From Vicingaceae bacterium (GTDB lineage: Bacteria; Bacteroidota; Bacteroidia; Flavobacteriales_E; Vicingaceae), in assembly GCA_028245195.1 (NCBI GenBank), contig JAOKCF010000001.1, positions 416,326 through 480,325 of the forward strand: a stretch of 64,000 nucleotides of DNA. Direction: 5' to 3'. Below are positions 27,309 to 36,499 of this stretch, one piece after another. How positions within the stretch are numbered: the stretch's first letter is position 1; each line of letters begins with the position of its first letter. The position numbers and the translations under genes were made by a program. The notes beneath the pieces were generated by a model. That model was given only the letters and a program-made list of their open reading frames with translations. It was not told the origin of the DNA and made no database searches.

Positions 27309-27393
27309 GATTCAAGCAAGCTAACATTCTTCTTTATTTGATTCTTCATTCGTATTTGCAATTCTTAATTTCGCAGTCCAATTTGAAGAAAAC

Positions 27394-30318
27394 ATGGATT
27401 ATAATTTCTCTGAAATAGAAAAAAAATGGCAAGCTTACTGGCGAGATAATCAAAGCTTTGCTGCAGAGTCAACAAGTGACAAACCAAAATATTATATTTT
27501 GGACATGTTTCCTTACCCTTCAGGGGCAGGCTTGCACGTTGGACATCCATTAGGCTATATTGCTTCAGATATTTATTCAAGATACAAACGACACTTAGGG
27601 TTTAACGTCTTACACCCAATGGGCTACGACTCATTTGGGTTACCTGCCGAGCAATATGCGATTCAGACAGGACAACACCCTAAAATCACAACGAAAGAGA
27701 ATATTTCTACCTACCGCAGGCAGTTGGATCAAATTGGATTCTCTTTTGATTGGAGCAGAGAAGTGAGAACTTCTTCTCCTAAATACTACAAATGGACGCA
27801 GTGGATTTTTCTACAACTGTTCAATTCGTGGTACAACAAATCGACCAACAAAGCGGAAGATTTACAAGACTTAATTCAACATTTTGAAACCAACGGAACG
27901 GCAGACTTAAAAGCACATACCGATTCTGAACTTGAATTCTCGCCTGAGGATTGGAAAGCGAAATCAGAAAAAGAAAAAGCAGCTATTCTTATGGATTACC
28001 GCTTGGCTTTTTTAGCAGATTCTTTTGTGAATTGGTGTCCGGGTTTAGGCACTGTTTTAGCAAACGATGAAATTAAAGATGGCGTTTCTGAGCGAGGCGG
28101 TTTCCCCGTTGAACGTAAGAAAATGAAGCAATGGAGCATGAGAATTACGGCCTACGCTAAGCGTTTATTAGACGGGTTAGATACCATAGATTGGACGGAT
28201 GCTATCAAAGAGATTCAACGAAACTGGATTGGAAAATCAAAAGGAGCTTCAATTGCTTTTGATGTAGAAAATTCTGATAAAAAAATCGAAGTATTTACCA
28301 CGCGACCTGACACTATTTTTGGTGTTTCGTTTATGGTAATAGCACCAGAACACGAATATGTTGCAGCGCTTACAACAACTGACCAAAAAGAGGAAATTGA
28401 TGCTTATGTAAAATATGCCGCTTCTCGCTCAGAAAGAGAAAGACAGACAGAAGTTAAAAAGATTACAGGAGCATTTACCGGTTCTTACGCCATACATCCG
28501 TTTAACGGAAAGCAAATCCCTATTTGGATTGGTGATTATGTTTTAGCAGGGTACGGAACAGGCGCTGTTATGGCAGTTCCTTCAGGAGATCAAAGAGATT
28601 GGGATTTTGCAAAACATTTCAAATTAGAAATTCCCGCCGTTATTGAAGGTCAAAATGTAGAAGAAGGAGCGGACGATAACAAAAGCGGTATTATTTGTAA
28701 TTCAGAATTTCTAAATGGCTTATCAGTCAAGAAAGCAATTGGTGGAGCAATTAATGCCATTCAAGAAAAAGGAATTGGAAAAGGACAAACGAATTATCGT
28801 TTAAGAGACGCAGTTTTTAGTCGCCAGCGATATTGGGGAGAGCCTATTCCAGTCTACTTTGAAGACAGAATTGCAAAAGCTATCCCCGAAAATGAATTGC
28901 CTTTAACCTTGCCAGAAGTAGACAAATATTTACCGACTGAAGATGGTGAGCCACCTTTAGCGAGAGCTGAAGATTGGAGCTACAAAGGAAATCCTATAGA
29001 AGCGTCAACCATGCCAGGTTGGGCTGGAAGTTCATGGTATTTGTATCGCTACATGGACAAACAAAGAGAAGGGGGATTTGCAGCCAAAGAAAGTTTAGAC
29101 TATTGGAAAAATGTTGACCTATATTTTGGTGGTGCAGAGCACGCCACAGGTCATTTGTTGTATTCTCGTTTTTGGACCAAATTTTTAAACGACAAGGGTT
29201 TGTTAAATATTAATGAACCGTTTCAAAAGTTGATTAACCAAGGAATGATTCTGGGAAATTCTAGGTTCGTTTATCGCTCAATTTTAACCACCACTTGGAC
29301 CGATAAAAACGATCAGGAAGTTCAAAAGCAACATTCTGTTTATTTGTCAAAAAATATTTCTGACCGATTTATCAAAGATGAATCTACTCCTGACGATTTA
29401 ATTGAACTTAAAAAAGCAATTGAAGAAGCAAAGAGAACTGTTTTTACTTCTGAAAATTTGAAATGGAAAGAGTCTGAATTATCACACAAAGTTGCTGCGG
29501 TTAATGTAAACATTGCTTTTGTTGAAGGAGTTGAATTAGATACAGACAAATTCAAATCTGAAAATAACGGAAAAGAAAGTGCAGCCCATTTTGCTTTGGA
29601 AGATGACAAATACATTTGCGGATCTGAAGTGGAAAAAATGTCGAAATCGAAATTCAACGTTGTTAATCCGGATTACATTGTAGAAAAGTATGGTGCAGAT
29701 ACTTTGCGTTTGTATGAAATGTTTTTGGGGCCTTTAGAACAAGCGAAACCTTGGGATATGGAAGGTATTGAAGGTGTTCACCGTTTCTTGAGAAAGTTTT
29801 GGCGACTCTTTCTCGACAAAGAGAACAACTTTATTGTTTCCGATGAAAAAGCAACCAAAGATGAGCTGAAAGCTCTCCACAAAACCATCAAAAAGATTAC
29901 AGAAGACATTGAACGATTTTCTTTTAACACTGGAGTTTCTGCCTTTATGATTTGCACGAATGAATTAACTGATTTAAAGTGCCATAAAAAAGAAATTTTA
30001 GAGAAACTGGCAATCTTAATTGAACCATACGCACCGCATATTGCAGAAGAGTTATGGAACAAAATGGGACATTCAGAGTCTATTTCAACCGCCGATTTTC
30101 CAAAATTTGAAAAAAGTCATTTAGTTGAATCGTCTCATAAATACCCCGTTTCATTTAATGGAAAGATGCGGTTTATGGTAGAATTACCCCTCGATTTATC
30201 GAAAGATGAAATTGAAAAAAGAGTTTTAGCTCATGAAGATGCTGCTAAATGGTTAGAGGGTAAATTACCAAAAAAGGTAATTGTTGTACCAGGTAAAATT
30301 GTAAATTTTGTAGTATAA
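27394..30318 (+). CDS. leuS: leucyl-tRNA synthetase
   Basis: Class I aminoacyl-tRNA synthetase charging tRNA-Leu. The HIGH-type motif is HVGH from residue 48, and KMSKS is at 748-752. The CP1 editing domain is in the middle (TTRPDTIFGVSFMVIAPEH). At 974 residues it is longer than the E. coli enzyme, mainly because of an insert of about 100 residues just before KMSKS (from about residue 630), which is typical of this phylum. The cognate tRNA-Leu(TAG) is 2.8 kb upstream on the other strand. Confidence 0.97.
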   Translation: MDYNFSEIEKKWQAYWRDNQSFAAESTSDKPKYYILDMFPYPSGAGLHVGHPLGYIASDIYSRYKRHLGFNVLHPMGYDSFGLPAEQYAIQTGQHPKITTKENISTYRRQLDQIGFSFDWSREVRTSSPKYYKWTQWIFLQLFNSWYNKSTNKAEDLQDLIQHFETNGTADLKAHTDSELEFSPEDWKAKSEKEKAAILMDYRLAFLADSFVNWCPGLGTVLANDEIKDGVSERGGFPVERKKMKQWSMRITAYAKRLLDGLDTIDWTDAIKEIQRNWIGKSKGASIAFDVENSDKKIEVFTTRPDTIFGVSFMVIAPEHEYVAALTTTDQKEEIDAYVKYAASRSERERQTEVKKITGAFTGSYAIHPFNGKQIPIWIGDYVLAGYGTGAVMAVPSGDQRDWDFAKHFKLEIPAVIEGQNVEEGADDNKSGIICNSEFLNGLSVKKAIGGAINAIQEKGIGKGQTNYRLRDAVFSRQRYWGEPIPVYFEDRIAKAIPENELPLTLPEVDKYLPTEDGEPPLARAEDWSYKGNPIEASTMPGWAGSSWYLYRYMDKQREGGFAAKESLDYWKNVDLYFGGAEHATGHLLYSRFWTKFLNDKGLLNINEPFQKLINQGMILGNSRFVYRSILTTTWTDKNDQEVQKQHSVYLSKNISDRFIKDESTPDDLIELKKAIEEAKRTVFTSENLKWKESELSHKVAAVNVNIAFVEGVELDTDKFKSENNGKESAAHFALEDDKYICGSEVEKMSKSKFNVVNPDYIVEKYGADTLRLYEMFLGPLEQAKPWDMEGIEGVHRFLRKFWRLFLDKENNFIVSDEKATKDELKALHKTIKKITEDIERFSFNTGVSAFMICTNELTDLKCHKKEILEKLAILIEPYAPHIAEELWNKMGHSESISTADFPKFEKSHLVESSHKYPVSFNGKMRFMVELPLDLSKDEIEKRVLAHEDAAKWLEGKLPKKVIVVPGKIVNFVV

Positions 30319-30535
30319 TTAGCAGAGTTAGGCTTACCAGCATTTCGTAAATCGTTTTTGATTTGATAATCCAACGATTTTAGGATCGAAGTTTCAAATT
30401 TGACTCTCGAACTGTAAATAATCCATTGTAAATAACTATTCCTATAAGTCACTTTTAATTTACCGTAGCAGTGTAATTTCGGCTTTGCTAGATTAATATT
30501 AGGGTAAGCTAATTGAAGAATACAGCTACAAATCA

Positions 30536-31837
30536 TTGAAGGAATTACAACCTAAAAAGAGACAAACATTGAAGAAGAAATTAAAATGGATTAGTGTTGG
30601 ATTAACTGCACTCTTGGGGCTTTTCGTTGTATTGTTCATTCTCAAATCTGAACATAATAATCAGGATTCAGCTCCTATTGTTATTGTTCAAGACACAATA
30701 GTACCAGCTAACCTATTATTTGACATTAATGTAGATTCATTTGAAGTAATTCAATCGAACATTAAAAAAAATGAATTCTTAGCAAACATCCTATTACCGT
30801 ATAATATAGACTACGGAATAATTGATGCGCTAGCAAAAAAGTCCGAGTCAATTTTTGATGTGCGCAGAATTGCAGTAGGAAAAGGCTATACACTTTTAAT
30901 TAGTGCAGACAGCATTAAAAAAGCAGCCTACTTTATTTATGAAATTGATGCAGTTGACTATGTTGTTTATGACTTAAGAGATTCCATAGTTATAGAGCGC
31001 AAAAAGAGGCCTATTGAAACAAGAATTCAGACAGCTTCTGGAATCATTAACTCTTCCCTCTACCAAACCCTGCAAGAATCGAATGCAAACCCATATTTAG
31101 CAGTGAAACTAGCAGATATTTTTGCATGGTCTATTGATTTTTATCGAATTCAAAAAGGCGATTGGTTTAAAGTTATTTATGAAGAGAAGTTTGTTGACGA
31201 CAATTCCATTGGGGTTGGAAAAATTGAGGCAGTAGAATTCAAACACTTCGACCGGCCTTACCTTGCTTTTGGTTATGATGTAGATGGAAGAACCGAATAC
31301 TACGATGAAGAAGCCAACAGTCTAAGAAAAGCCTTTTTGAAATCTCCTTTGAAATTTAGTAGGCTTAGTTCTCGTTTTACCATGAGAAGGTTTCACCCAG
31401 TTCAAAAGCGTTGGAAAGCACATTTAGGAACAGATTATGCTGCTCCAAGAGGAACGCCAATTTTAGCAACCTCAGATGGTGTTGTAATTAAATCCGCTTA
31501 TGGCAGAGGAAACGGCAATTATGTGAAGCTCCGACACAACTCAGTTTACGAGACGCAGTATTTACACATGAGTAAACGGAATGCAAAAGTTGGAACGCAA
31601 GTGTATCAAGGAGATGTTATCGGTTACGTCGGTAGCACTGGTTTGGCTACAGGCCCTCACGTTTGTTATCGTTTTTGGAAAAATGGCAAGCAGGTAGATC
31701 ACTTAAAAGAAGATTTCCCTTCGGCAGAACCAATTTTGCCTTCAATAAAGGCTGACTTTATGGTAAAGCGAGATTCCTTGCAAATTGATTTAGGCTTAGT
31801 AGTAATTGAAGAACTAAAAGCCGCAAGTGACGACTAA
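30536..31837 (+). CDS. M23-family metallopeptidase, membrane-anchored
   Basis: Cell-wall endopeptidase-like protein. One N-terminal helix (about 18-37) anchors it in the inner membrane. A linker with possible LysM/OapA-like segments follows, then a C-terminal M23 domain: His296 and Asp300 in HLGTDYAAPRGTP, His344 in YLHMSK and His375 in GPHVCYRF. The last metal ligand, normally the second His of HxH, is Cys377. Starts at TTG 30536; a second TTG at 30572 is possible, and no ATG is near. It probably trims peptidoglycan or activates wall enzymes during growth. Confidence 0.85.
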   Translation: MKELQPKKRQTLKKKLKWISVGLTALLGLFVVLFILKSEHNNQDSAPIVIVQDTIVPANLLFDINVDSFEVIQSNIKKNEFLANILLPYNIDYGIIDALAKKSESIFDVRRIAVGKGYTLLISADSIKKAAYFIYEIDAVDYVVYDLRDSIVIERKKRPIETRIQTASGIINSSLYQTLQESNANPYLAVKLADIFAWSIDFYRIQKGDWFKVIYEEKFVDDNSIGVGKIEAVEFKHFDRPYLAFGYDVDGRTEYYDEEANSLRKAFLKSPLKFSRLSSRFTMRRFHPVQKRWKAHLGTDYAAPRGTPILATSDGVVIKSAYGRGNGNYVKLRHNSVYETQYLHMSKRNAKVGTQVYQGDVIGYVGSTGLATGPHVCYRFWKNGKQVDHLKEDFPSAEPILPSIKADFMVKRDSLQIDLGLVVIEELKAASDD

Positions 31838-31853
31838 GGATTTAAACTAAAAA

Positions 31854-32705
31854 CTATAGTCCCTCTCCACAATTTTTACAGTACTTCGCATCGTAATCGT
31901 GTCCTTCTTCAGAACAGTTAGGACAAGACTGAGTAGTTACTTCACTATGATGTCTCGGCATTTTTGATCTGGCAATTTCACCTCCCACTATACCTGTCGG
32001 TACAGCAATTATTCCATAACCCAACAGCATAATAATAGAGGCCAATGTTTGGCCAAGTGTTGTTGCGGGAGCAATATCGCCATACCCTACAGTGGTTATA
32101 GTTACAACGGTCCAATACATAGCGGTAGGAATGCTGCTAAAGCCATGCTCCGGACCCTCAATAATGTACATTAGCGTTCCCATAATCAACACCAAAACCA
32201 CTACTCCGCCAATAAAGACAATAATCTTAACGGCACTTGACCTTAACGCATTTAGTAACACATTGGCTTCCGAAATGTATCGAGTTAACTTTAAGATTCT
32301 AAAAATCCTTAATAATCGAATCGTTCGTATAACCAACAAGTATTGCGGACCGGCTATAAAAAGTGAGATATAGGTGGGAATGGTGGAGAGTAAGTCTACA
32401 ATACCCATAAAACTTGTTGCGTATTTCCATGGCTTGTTTATAGAAATTAGTCGCAAGAAATATTCTATAGAAAACAAGATAGTAAACGCCCATTCTAGAA
32501 TGATTAAAAAATCGCGGTGAGCTGTTTTAATGGAATCTACTGTTTCTAACATCACGGCAATAACTGATGCCAATATTGCCCAGAGCAATACCACGTCGAA
32601 GAACTTACCCTTTGGAGTATCAGCCTCGAAAATTATTTCGTGCATCTTAACTTTCCAATTAGGAGCTGCTTGTTTATCTATTTTCTCGAATTCTCTTTTT
32701 GCCAT
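31854..32705 (-). CDS. voltage-gated potassium channel with C-terminal zinc ribbon
   Basis: Six-helix ion channel of Kv type. The S4 sensor has basic residues at every third position (Arg127, 130, 133, 136, Lys139, Arg142), and the selectivity filter is TTVGYGD (204-210). The cytoplasmic tail ends in a CPNC ... CKNC zinc ribbon (Cys261, 264, 276, 279), not the usual RCK domain, which could serve as a ligand or protein contact. It is convergent with the M23 gene, with 16 bases between the stops. Confidence 0.9.
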   Translation of the reverse strand: MAKREFEKIDKQAAPNWKVKMHEIIFEADTPKGKFFDVVLLWAILASVIAVMLETVDSIKTAHRDFLIILEWAFTILFSIEYFLRLISINKPWKYATSFMGIVDLLSTIPTYISLFIAGPQYLLVIRTIRLLRIFRILKLTRYISEANVLLNALRSSAVKIIVFIGGVVVLVLIMGTLMYIIEGPEHGFSSIPTAMYWTVVTITTVGYGDIAPATTLGQTLASIIMLLGYGIIAVPTGIVGGEIARSKMPRHHSEVTTQSCPNCSEEGHDYDAKYCKNCGEGL

Positions 32706-32741
32706 AATTGAAAGCTAAAAGTAGTTAATTTGCAAAAGAAG

Positions 32742-33716
32742 ATGAAAAGAGATTTTAGAACAATTTTTGAACCTAACCCAGCCTCAATTAAATTGAGTCA
32801 CCAATCCAAAATATACCTCAGCGGCTCCTGCTTTGCTGAGAATATTGGAAAAAAAATAAAAGAATTAAAGTTTCCGGTTATAATTAACCCATTTGGAATT
32901 AGCTACAATCCAATTTCTATTCATCAAAGTATTTGTTTGAATTCTGCTTCAGAAGTCGAGAGTTCAGAAAATGAAGGCATCCATTTCTCTTATGACCTGC
33001 ATTCTGAGTTAAATTCAAATTCAGAAAAGAATTTTAGAATCAACGTGCAACAAGCAATTGAGGACCAAAGTAACTTTTTAAAGACAGAGAGCACCATTAT
33101 TCTTTCTTACGGCACTGCCTGGGTGTATGAAGAAAAAGCAACAGGTAAAATTGTAAATAACTGCCACAAACAACCGTCTAACTTATTTACTAAAAGGTTA
33201 TTATCCGTAGCCGAAATAGTTAACTCTTGGGAACTTGCTAAAAAGCACTTGGAGGAAAATTATCCTAATAAAAATTACATCTTCACGATTAGTCCTATTC
33301 GTCATTTGAAAGACGGATTTCGAGAAAACCAACTCAGTAAATCCACTTTACACTTAGCAGTAGAGGAAATTTGTAAGAACGAAAGTAATTGTCATTATTT
33401 CCCTGCTTACGAATTGTTACAAGATGATTTGCGCGATTACCGCTTTTACAAAGAGGATTTATTGCACCCAAACGAGACAGCCGTGCATTACATTTGGGAT
33501 AATTTTTCAGAGACGTATTTTTCTAAAGGAACTCAACTGATCAATCAGCAAATTGAAAAATTTAATACTTCCCTTCAGCACAGAGCTTTTCAACCAGGCA
33601 GTGCAAAACATCAAAAATTCTTATTGAATTTAAAATCGAAAATCAAAGCTTTCCAATTAGCCAACAATTTGGATTTTCAAACCGAGATTAATTTTTTAAA
33701 AACACAGATAGTATAG
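32742..33716 (+). CDS. GSCFA-domain protein
   Basis: Protein with the GSCFA domain, named for its N-terminal motif (here LSGSCFAENIGKKI), typical of Bacteroidota and related to SGNH-type esterases. Also visible are FGISYNPISI, LSYGTAWVYE and FTISPIRHLKDGF, and the late ELLQDDLRDYRFYKEDLLHPN. The substrate is not known. I used ATG 32742, although a TTG at 32730 is in frame. Confidence 0.88.
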   Translation: MKRDFRTIFEPNPASIKLSHQSKIYLSGSCFAENIGKKIKELKFPVIINPFGISYNPISIHQSICLNSASEVESSENEGIHFSYDLHSELNSNSEKNFRINVQQAIEDQSNFLKTESTIILSYGTAWVYEEKATGKIVNNCHKQPSNLFTKRLLSVAEIVNSWELAKKHLEENYPNKNYIFTISPIRHLKDGFRENQLSKSTLHLAVEEICKNESNCHYFPAYELLQDDLRDYRFYKEDLLHPNETAVHYIWDNFSETYFSKGTQLINQQIEKFNTSLQHRAFQPGSAKHQKFLLNLKSKIKAFQLANNLDFQTEINFLKTQIV

Positions 33717-33809
33717 AACCGAAAGAATTATTAATTCACAGATTTATCGTTCGTAATTAAAAAAATCGTTGTTCGTAATTCCTTATTCAGAATCGTAATT
33801 TTGGACTTC

Positions 33810-34430
33810 ATGGAAGAATACCCTTCGAAACTATTGGCCGATGCAATTGAACAATTTTCTTCACTCCCGGGAGTGGGAAAAAGAACCGCCATGCGTCTTG
33901 CGCTTTTTCTGCTAAAGCAAGAAAAGGAAGAAGTAAATCGATTTGGAGAGGCATTTATAAAACTTCGAAATAACATTAAGTATTGTGAAAAGTGTTACAA
34001 CATTTCGGAAGAGAAGGTTTGTTCTATTTGTACCAATGGCCTACGAGATGAGAGTTTGATTTGTGTGGTAGAGGATGTTCGAGATGTAATGGCAATAGAA
34101 AATACAGGGCAATATAAAGGTCAATACCATGTTTTAGGTGGAATTATTTCACCCATGGATGGAATTGGACCTTCTGACATTCGTATTGAAGAATTAGTAG
34201 ATCGAGTATCTGAAGGCAAAGCAAAAGAAGTTATTATGGCGTTGAGCACAACCATGGAAGGTGACACGACCAACTTCTATATATTTAAGCGGTTGAAAGA
34301 TTTTCAAATCAATATTTCAGCTATTGCTAGGGGAATTTCAGTGGGTGACGAATTGGAGTATGCCGATGAGTTAACCTTGGGCCGTTCATTATTGAATAGA
34401 GTTCCTTATGAAAACACATTAGTCCGATAG
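33810..34430 (+). CDS. recR: recombination mediator RecR
   Basis: Works with RecF and RecO to load RecA at gaps. The order is a helix-hairpin-helix ([19 protein letters not shown]), a four-cysteine zinc module (CEKC ... CSIC), and a Toprim domain ([28 protein letters not shown]). It is 206 residues long from ATG 33810; TTG 33801 would add three residues. The next gene starts one base after the stop. Confidence 0.96.
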   Translation: MEEYPSKLLADAIEQFSSLPGVGKRTAMRLALFLLKQEKEEVNRFGEAFIKLRNNIKYCEKCYNISEEKVCSICTNGLRDESLICVVEDVRDVMAIENTGQYKGQYHVLGGIISPMDGIGPSDIRIEELVDRVSEGKAKEVIMALSTTMEGDTTNFYIFKRLKDFQINISAIARGISVGDELEYADELTLGRSLLNRVPYENTLVR

Positions 34431-34431
34431 A

Positions 34432-36384
34432 ATGAAGCTAAGTGTCATAATTGTTAACTACAACGTTCAATACTTTTTAGAGAATTGTCTCAATTCAGTT
34501 TGCAACTCCTCCAAGAACATTGAATTTGAAGTAATTGTAGTGGACAATAACTCGGTTGATGGTTCACTTGAAATGCTGAAGGAGAAGTTTCCACATACCT
34601 ATGTAATTGTAAATAAGGACAATAAAGGCTTTTCTAAAGCAAACAACCAAGCAATAAAAATAGCAAAGGGAGAATACGTTGTATTGCTCAATCCTGACAC
34701 TGTAGTTGAGGAAAATACTTTTAAACTTTGTTGTGACTTTATGGATGCAAATCCAAAGTCTGGAGGTCTTGGCGTTAAAATGCTAGATGGAAATGGAAAT
34801 TTCTTACCTGAATCAAAACGAGGACTACCTACCCCAGCAGTTGCCTTTTATAAAATTTTTGGATTATCCGCACTCTTTCCAAAATCAGAGAAATTTGGTC
34901 AGTACCATTTAGGTCATTTAAGCAAAGACGAGAACCACGAAATTGAAATATTAAGCGGTGCATTCATGATGATGCGAAAATCACTTCTAGATAAAATTGG
35001 ACTATTAGACGAGAGCTTTTTCATGTATGGAGAGGACATTGATCTTTCTTATCGCATTACTCAAGCGGGCTACACCAATCATTATTTCTCAGGGACACAG
35101 ATAATTCATTACAAAGGAGAAAGCACCAAAAAAAGCAGTATTAATTACGTGTTTGTTTTTTACAGGGCCATGGCAATTTTCGCCAAGAAACACTTTTCGA
35201 ATAAAAATGCGCAGCTCTTTTCAACGTTAATCAATTTTGCCATTTATATTCGAGCAGGATTAGCTGTTTTAACACGCACAATAAAATATTTTTTACTCCC
35301 TATCTTAGACGGAGTTATTTTGGGTTGTGGTGTTTATTTTTTTAAAGAATACTACGAATACAATGTAAAATTCACAGAAGGCGGAGCATATCCTGAAGAA
35401 GTTGAAACGTATGGGATTCCAATTATTCTTTTAATTTACCTCTTTTCGCTATTATTTAATGGAGCATATTCCATCCCCACTTCTTTTAAAAAGATAGTAA
35501 CTGGCGTTGTAAGTGGCTCGGTTTTCTTGCTAATAGGGTATTCATTATTGAGCGAAAATTACCGTTTCTCGAGAGCCATTATTATTTTTACAGTTCTATT
35601 TGCGACCGCTGGCATTCCTCTTCTTCGTTATTTTCTGCACCTCATAAAAATAAGAAAGTTTACAAGTAACAGGGCTCAACGAATTGCCATCGTAGGTAAA
35701 GCTGATGAAGTGAATAGGATTAGTTCGTTTATTAAGAACACACTCATAAATCCAGAGAAAATCATCAATGTAAATGCAGAGAACGAAGGAGAAAATAACA
35801 GTGGTTTTTCTGCCCGATTGTATCAGCTAAAAGACATCATTGATATCTACGACATTAACGAAGTTATTTTTTGCGCTAAAGACTTAAGATCTGCTCAAAT
35901 CATTGATCAAATGGGCGATATAAAGAAAGACCTAGACTTTAAAATTGCTCCACCAGAGAGTTTATACATCATTGGTAGCAATAGCATTGAAAGCTCAGGA
36001 GAATATTACATCATGGCATCCGACACGATTCTAAAACCTGTTAATCAAAAAAACAAACGAATACTGGACTTCTGCTTGTCGCTTTTTTTCCTGTTACTCT
36101 CGCCTCTTTTCTTCTGGTTTGTGAACAATAAACGCAGTTACTTTAGTAATCTCCTTAAGGTGCTTTTAGGTGCCATTTCCTTTGTGGGTTTTTACACCTC
36201 CGACGAAAATTCAGATAAAAACTTAAAGGTTAAAAGGGGTATTCTAAATCCTACTGATTTGCACGATTCATTTGCAATAGACCAAGAAAATATTGAGCAA
36301 CTCAATTTTGAATATGGCCGTGATTATGCTGTTGCCAAAGACCTAGAAATTGTTTTTAAAAATATTGGACAATTAGGAAGATAA
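34432..36384 (+). CDS. family 2 glycosyltransferase fused to a degenerate WcaJ-like half
   Basis: Two-part membrane protein of 650 residues. Residues 1-230 are a GT2 catalytic domain (VIIVNYNVQYFLENCLNSV, LLNPDTVVEEN, YGEDIDLSYRI). Then come several membrane helices, a Rossmann-like CoA-binding segment (about 415-520: RAQRIAIVGKADEV, INEVIFCAKDLRS) and a helix like the one preceding the catalytic part of WcaJ/PglC-type phosphoglycosyl transferases (KRILDFCLSLFFLLLSPL). The catalytic Asp-Glu pair of those enzymes is not seen, so the second half is probably structural. It likely adds sugars to surface polysaccharide. One base after recR. Confidence 0.82.
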   Translation: MKLSVIIVNYNVQYFLENCLNSVCNSSKNIEFEVIVVDNNSVDGSLEMLKEKFPHTYVIVNKDNKGFSKANNQAIKIAKGEYVVLLNPDTVVEENTFKLCCDFMDANPKSGGLGVKMLDGNGNFLPESKRGLPTPAVAFYKIFGLSALFPKSEKFGQYHLGHLSKDENHEIEILSGAFMMMRKSLLDKIGLLDESFFMYGEDIDLSYRITQAGYTNHYFSGTQIIHYKGESTKKSSINYVFVFYRAMAIFAKKHFSNKNAQLFSTLINFAIYIRAGLAVLTRTIKYFLLPILDGVILGCGVYFFKEYYEYNVKFTEGGAYPEEVETYGIPIILLIYLFSLLFNGAYSIPTSFKKIVTGVVSGSVFLLIGYSLLSENYRFSRAIIIFTVLFATAGIPLLRYFLHLIKIRKFTSNRAQRIAIVGKADEVNRISSFIKNTLINPEKIINVNAENEGENNSGFSARLYQLKDIIDIYDINEVIFCAKDLRSAQIIDQMGDIKKDLDFKIAPPESLYIIGSNSIESSGEYYIMASDTILKPVNQKNKRILDFCLSLFFLLLSPLFFWFVNNKRSYFSNLLKVLLGAISFVGFYTSDENSDKNLKVKRGILNPTDLHDSFAIDQENIEQLNFEYGRDYAVAKDLEIVFKNIGQLGR

Positions 36385-36400
36385 TAAAAATTCTTGCTCT

Positions 36401-36419
36401 CTTTGACTACCAGTCAAAG
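36401..36419. other. short perfect inverted repeat between convergent genes
   Basis: CTTTGACT, three-base spacer, AGTCAAAG, between the convergent glycosyltransferase and isocitrate dehydrogenase genes. A T-run lies about nine bases away on the minus side, so a weak terminator for icd is possible. Confidence 0.4.
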
Positions 36420-36499
36420 ATTGGACAAGTAAGTTAGCATGAAAAGGCTGTTTTTTTAATCGGGTCGCACTGGCTTATCTTAGAACACCTGCGTATACT

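Noticed and set aside
29340-30062. Minus-strand frames opposite leuS as possible genes
   Set aside because: Antisense to conserved sequence, no features.
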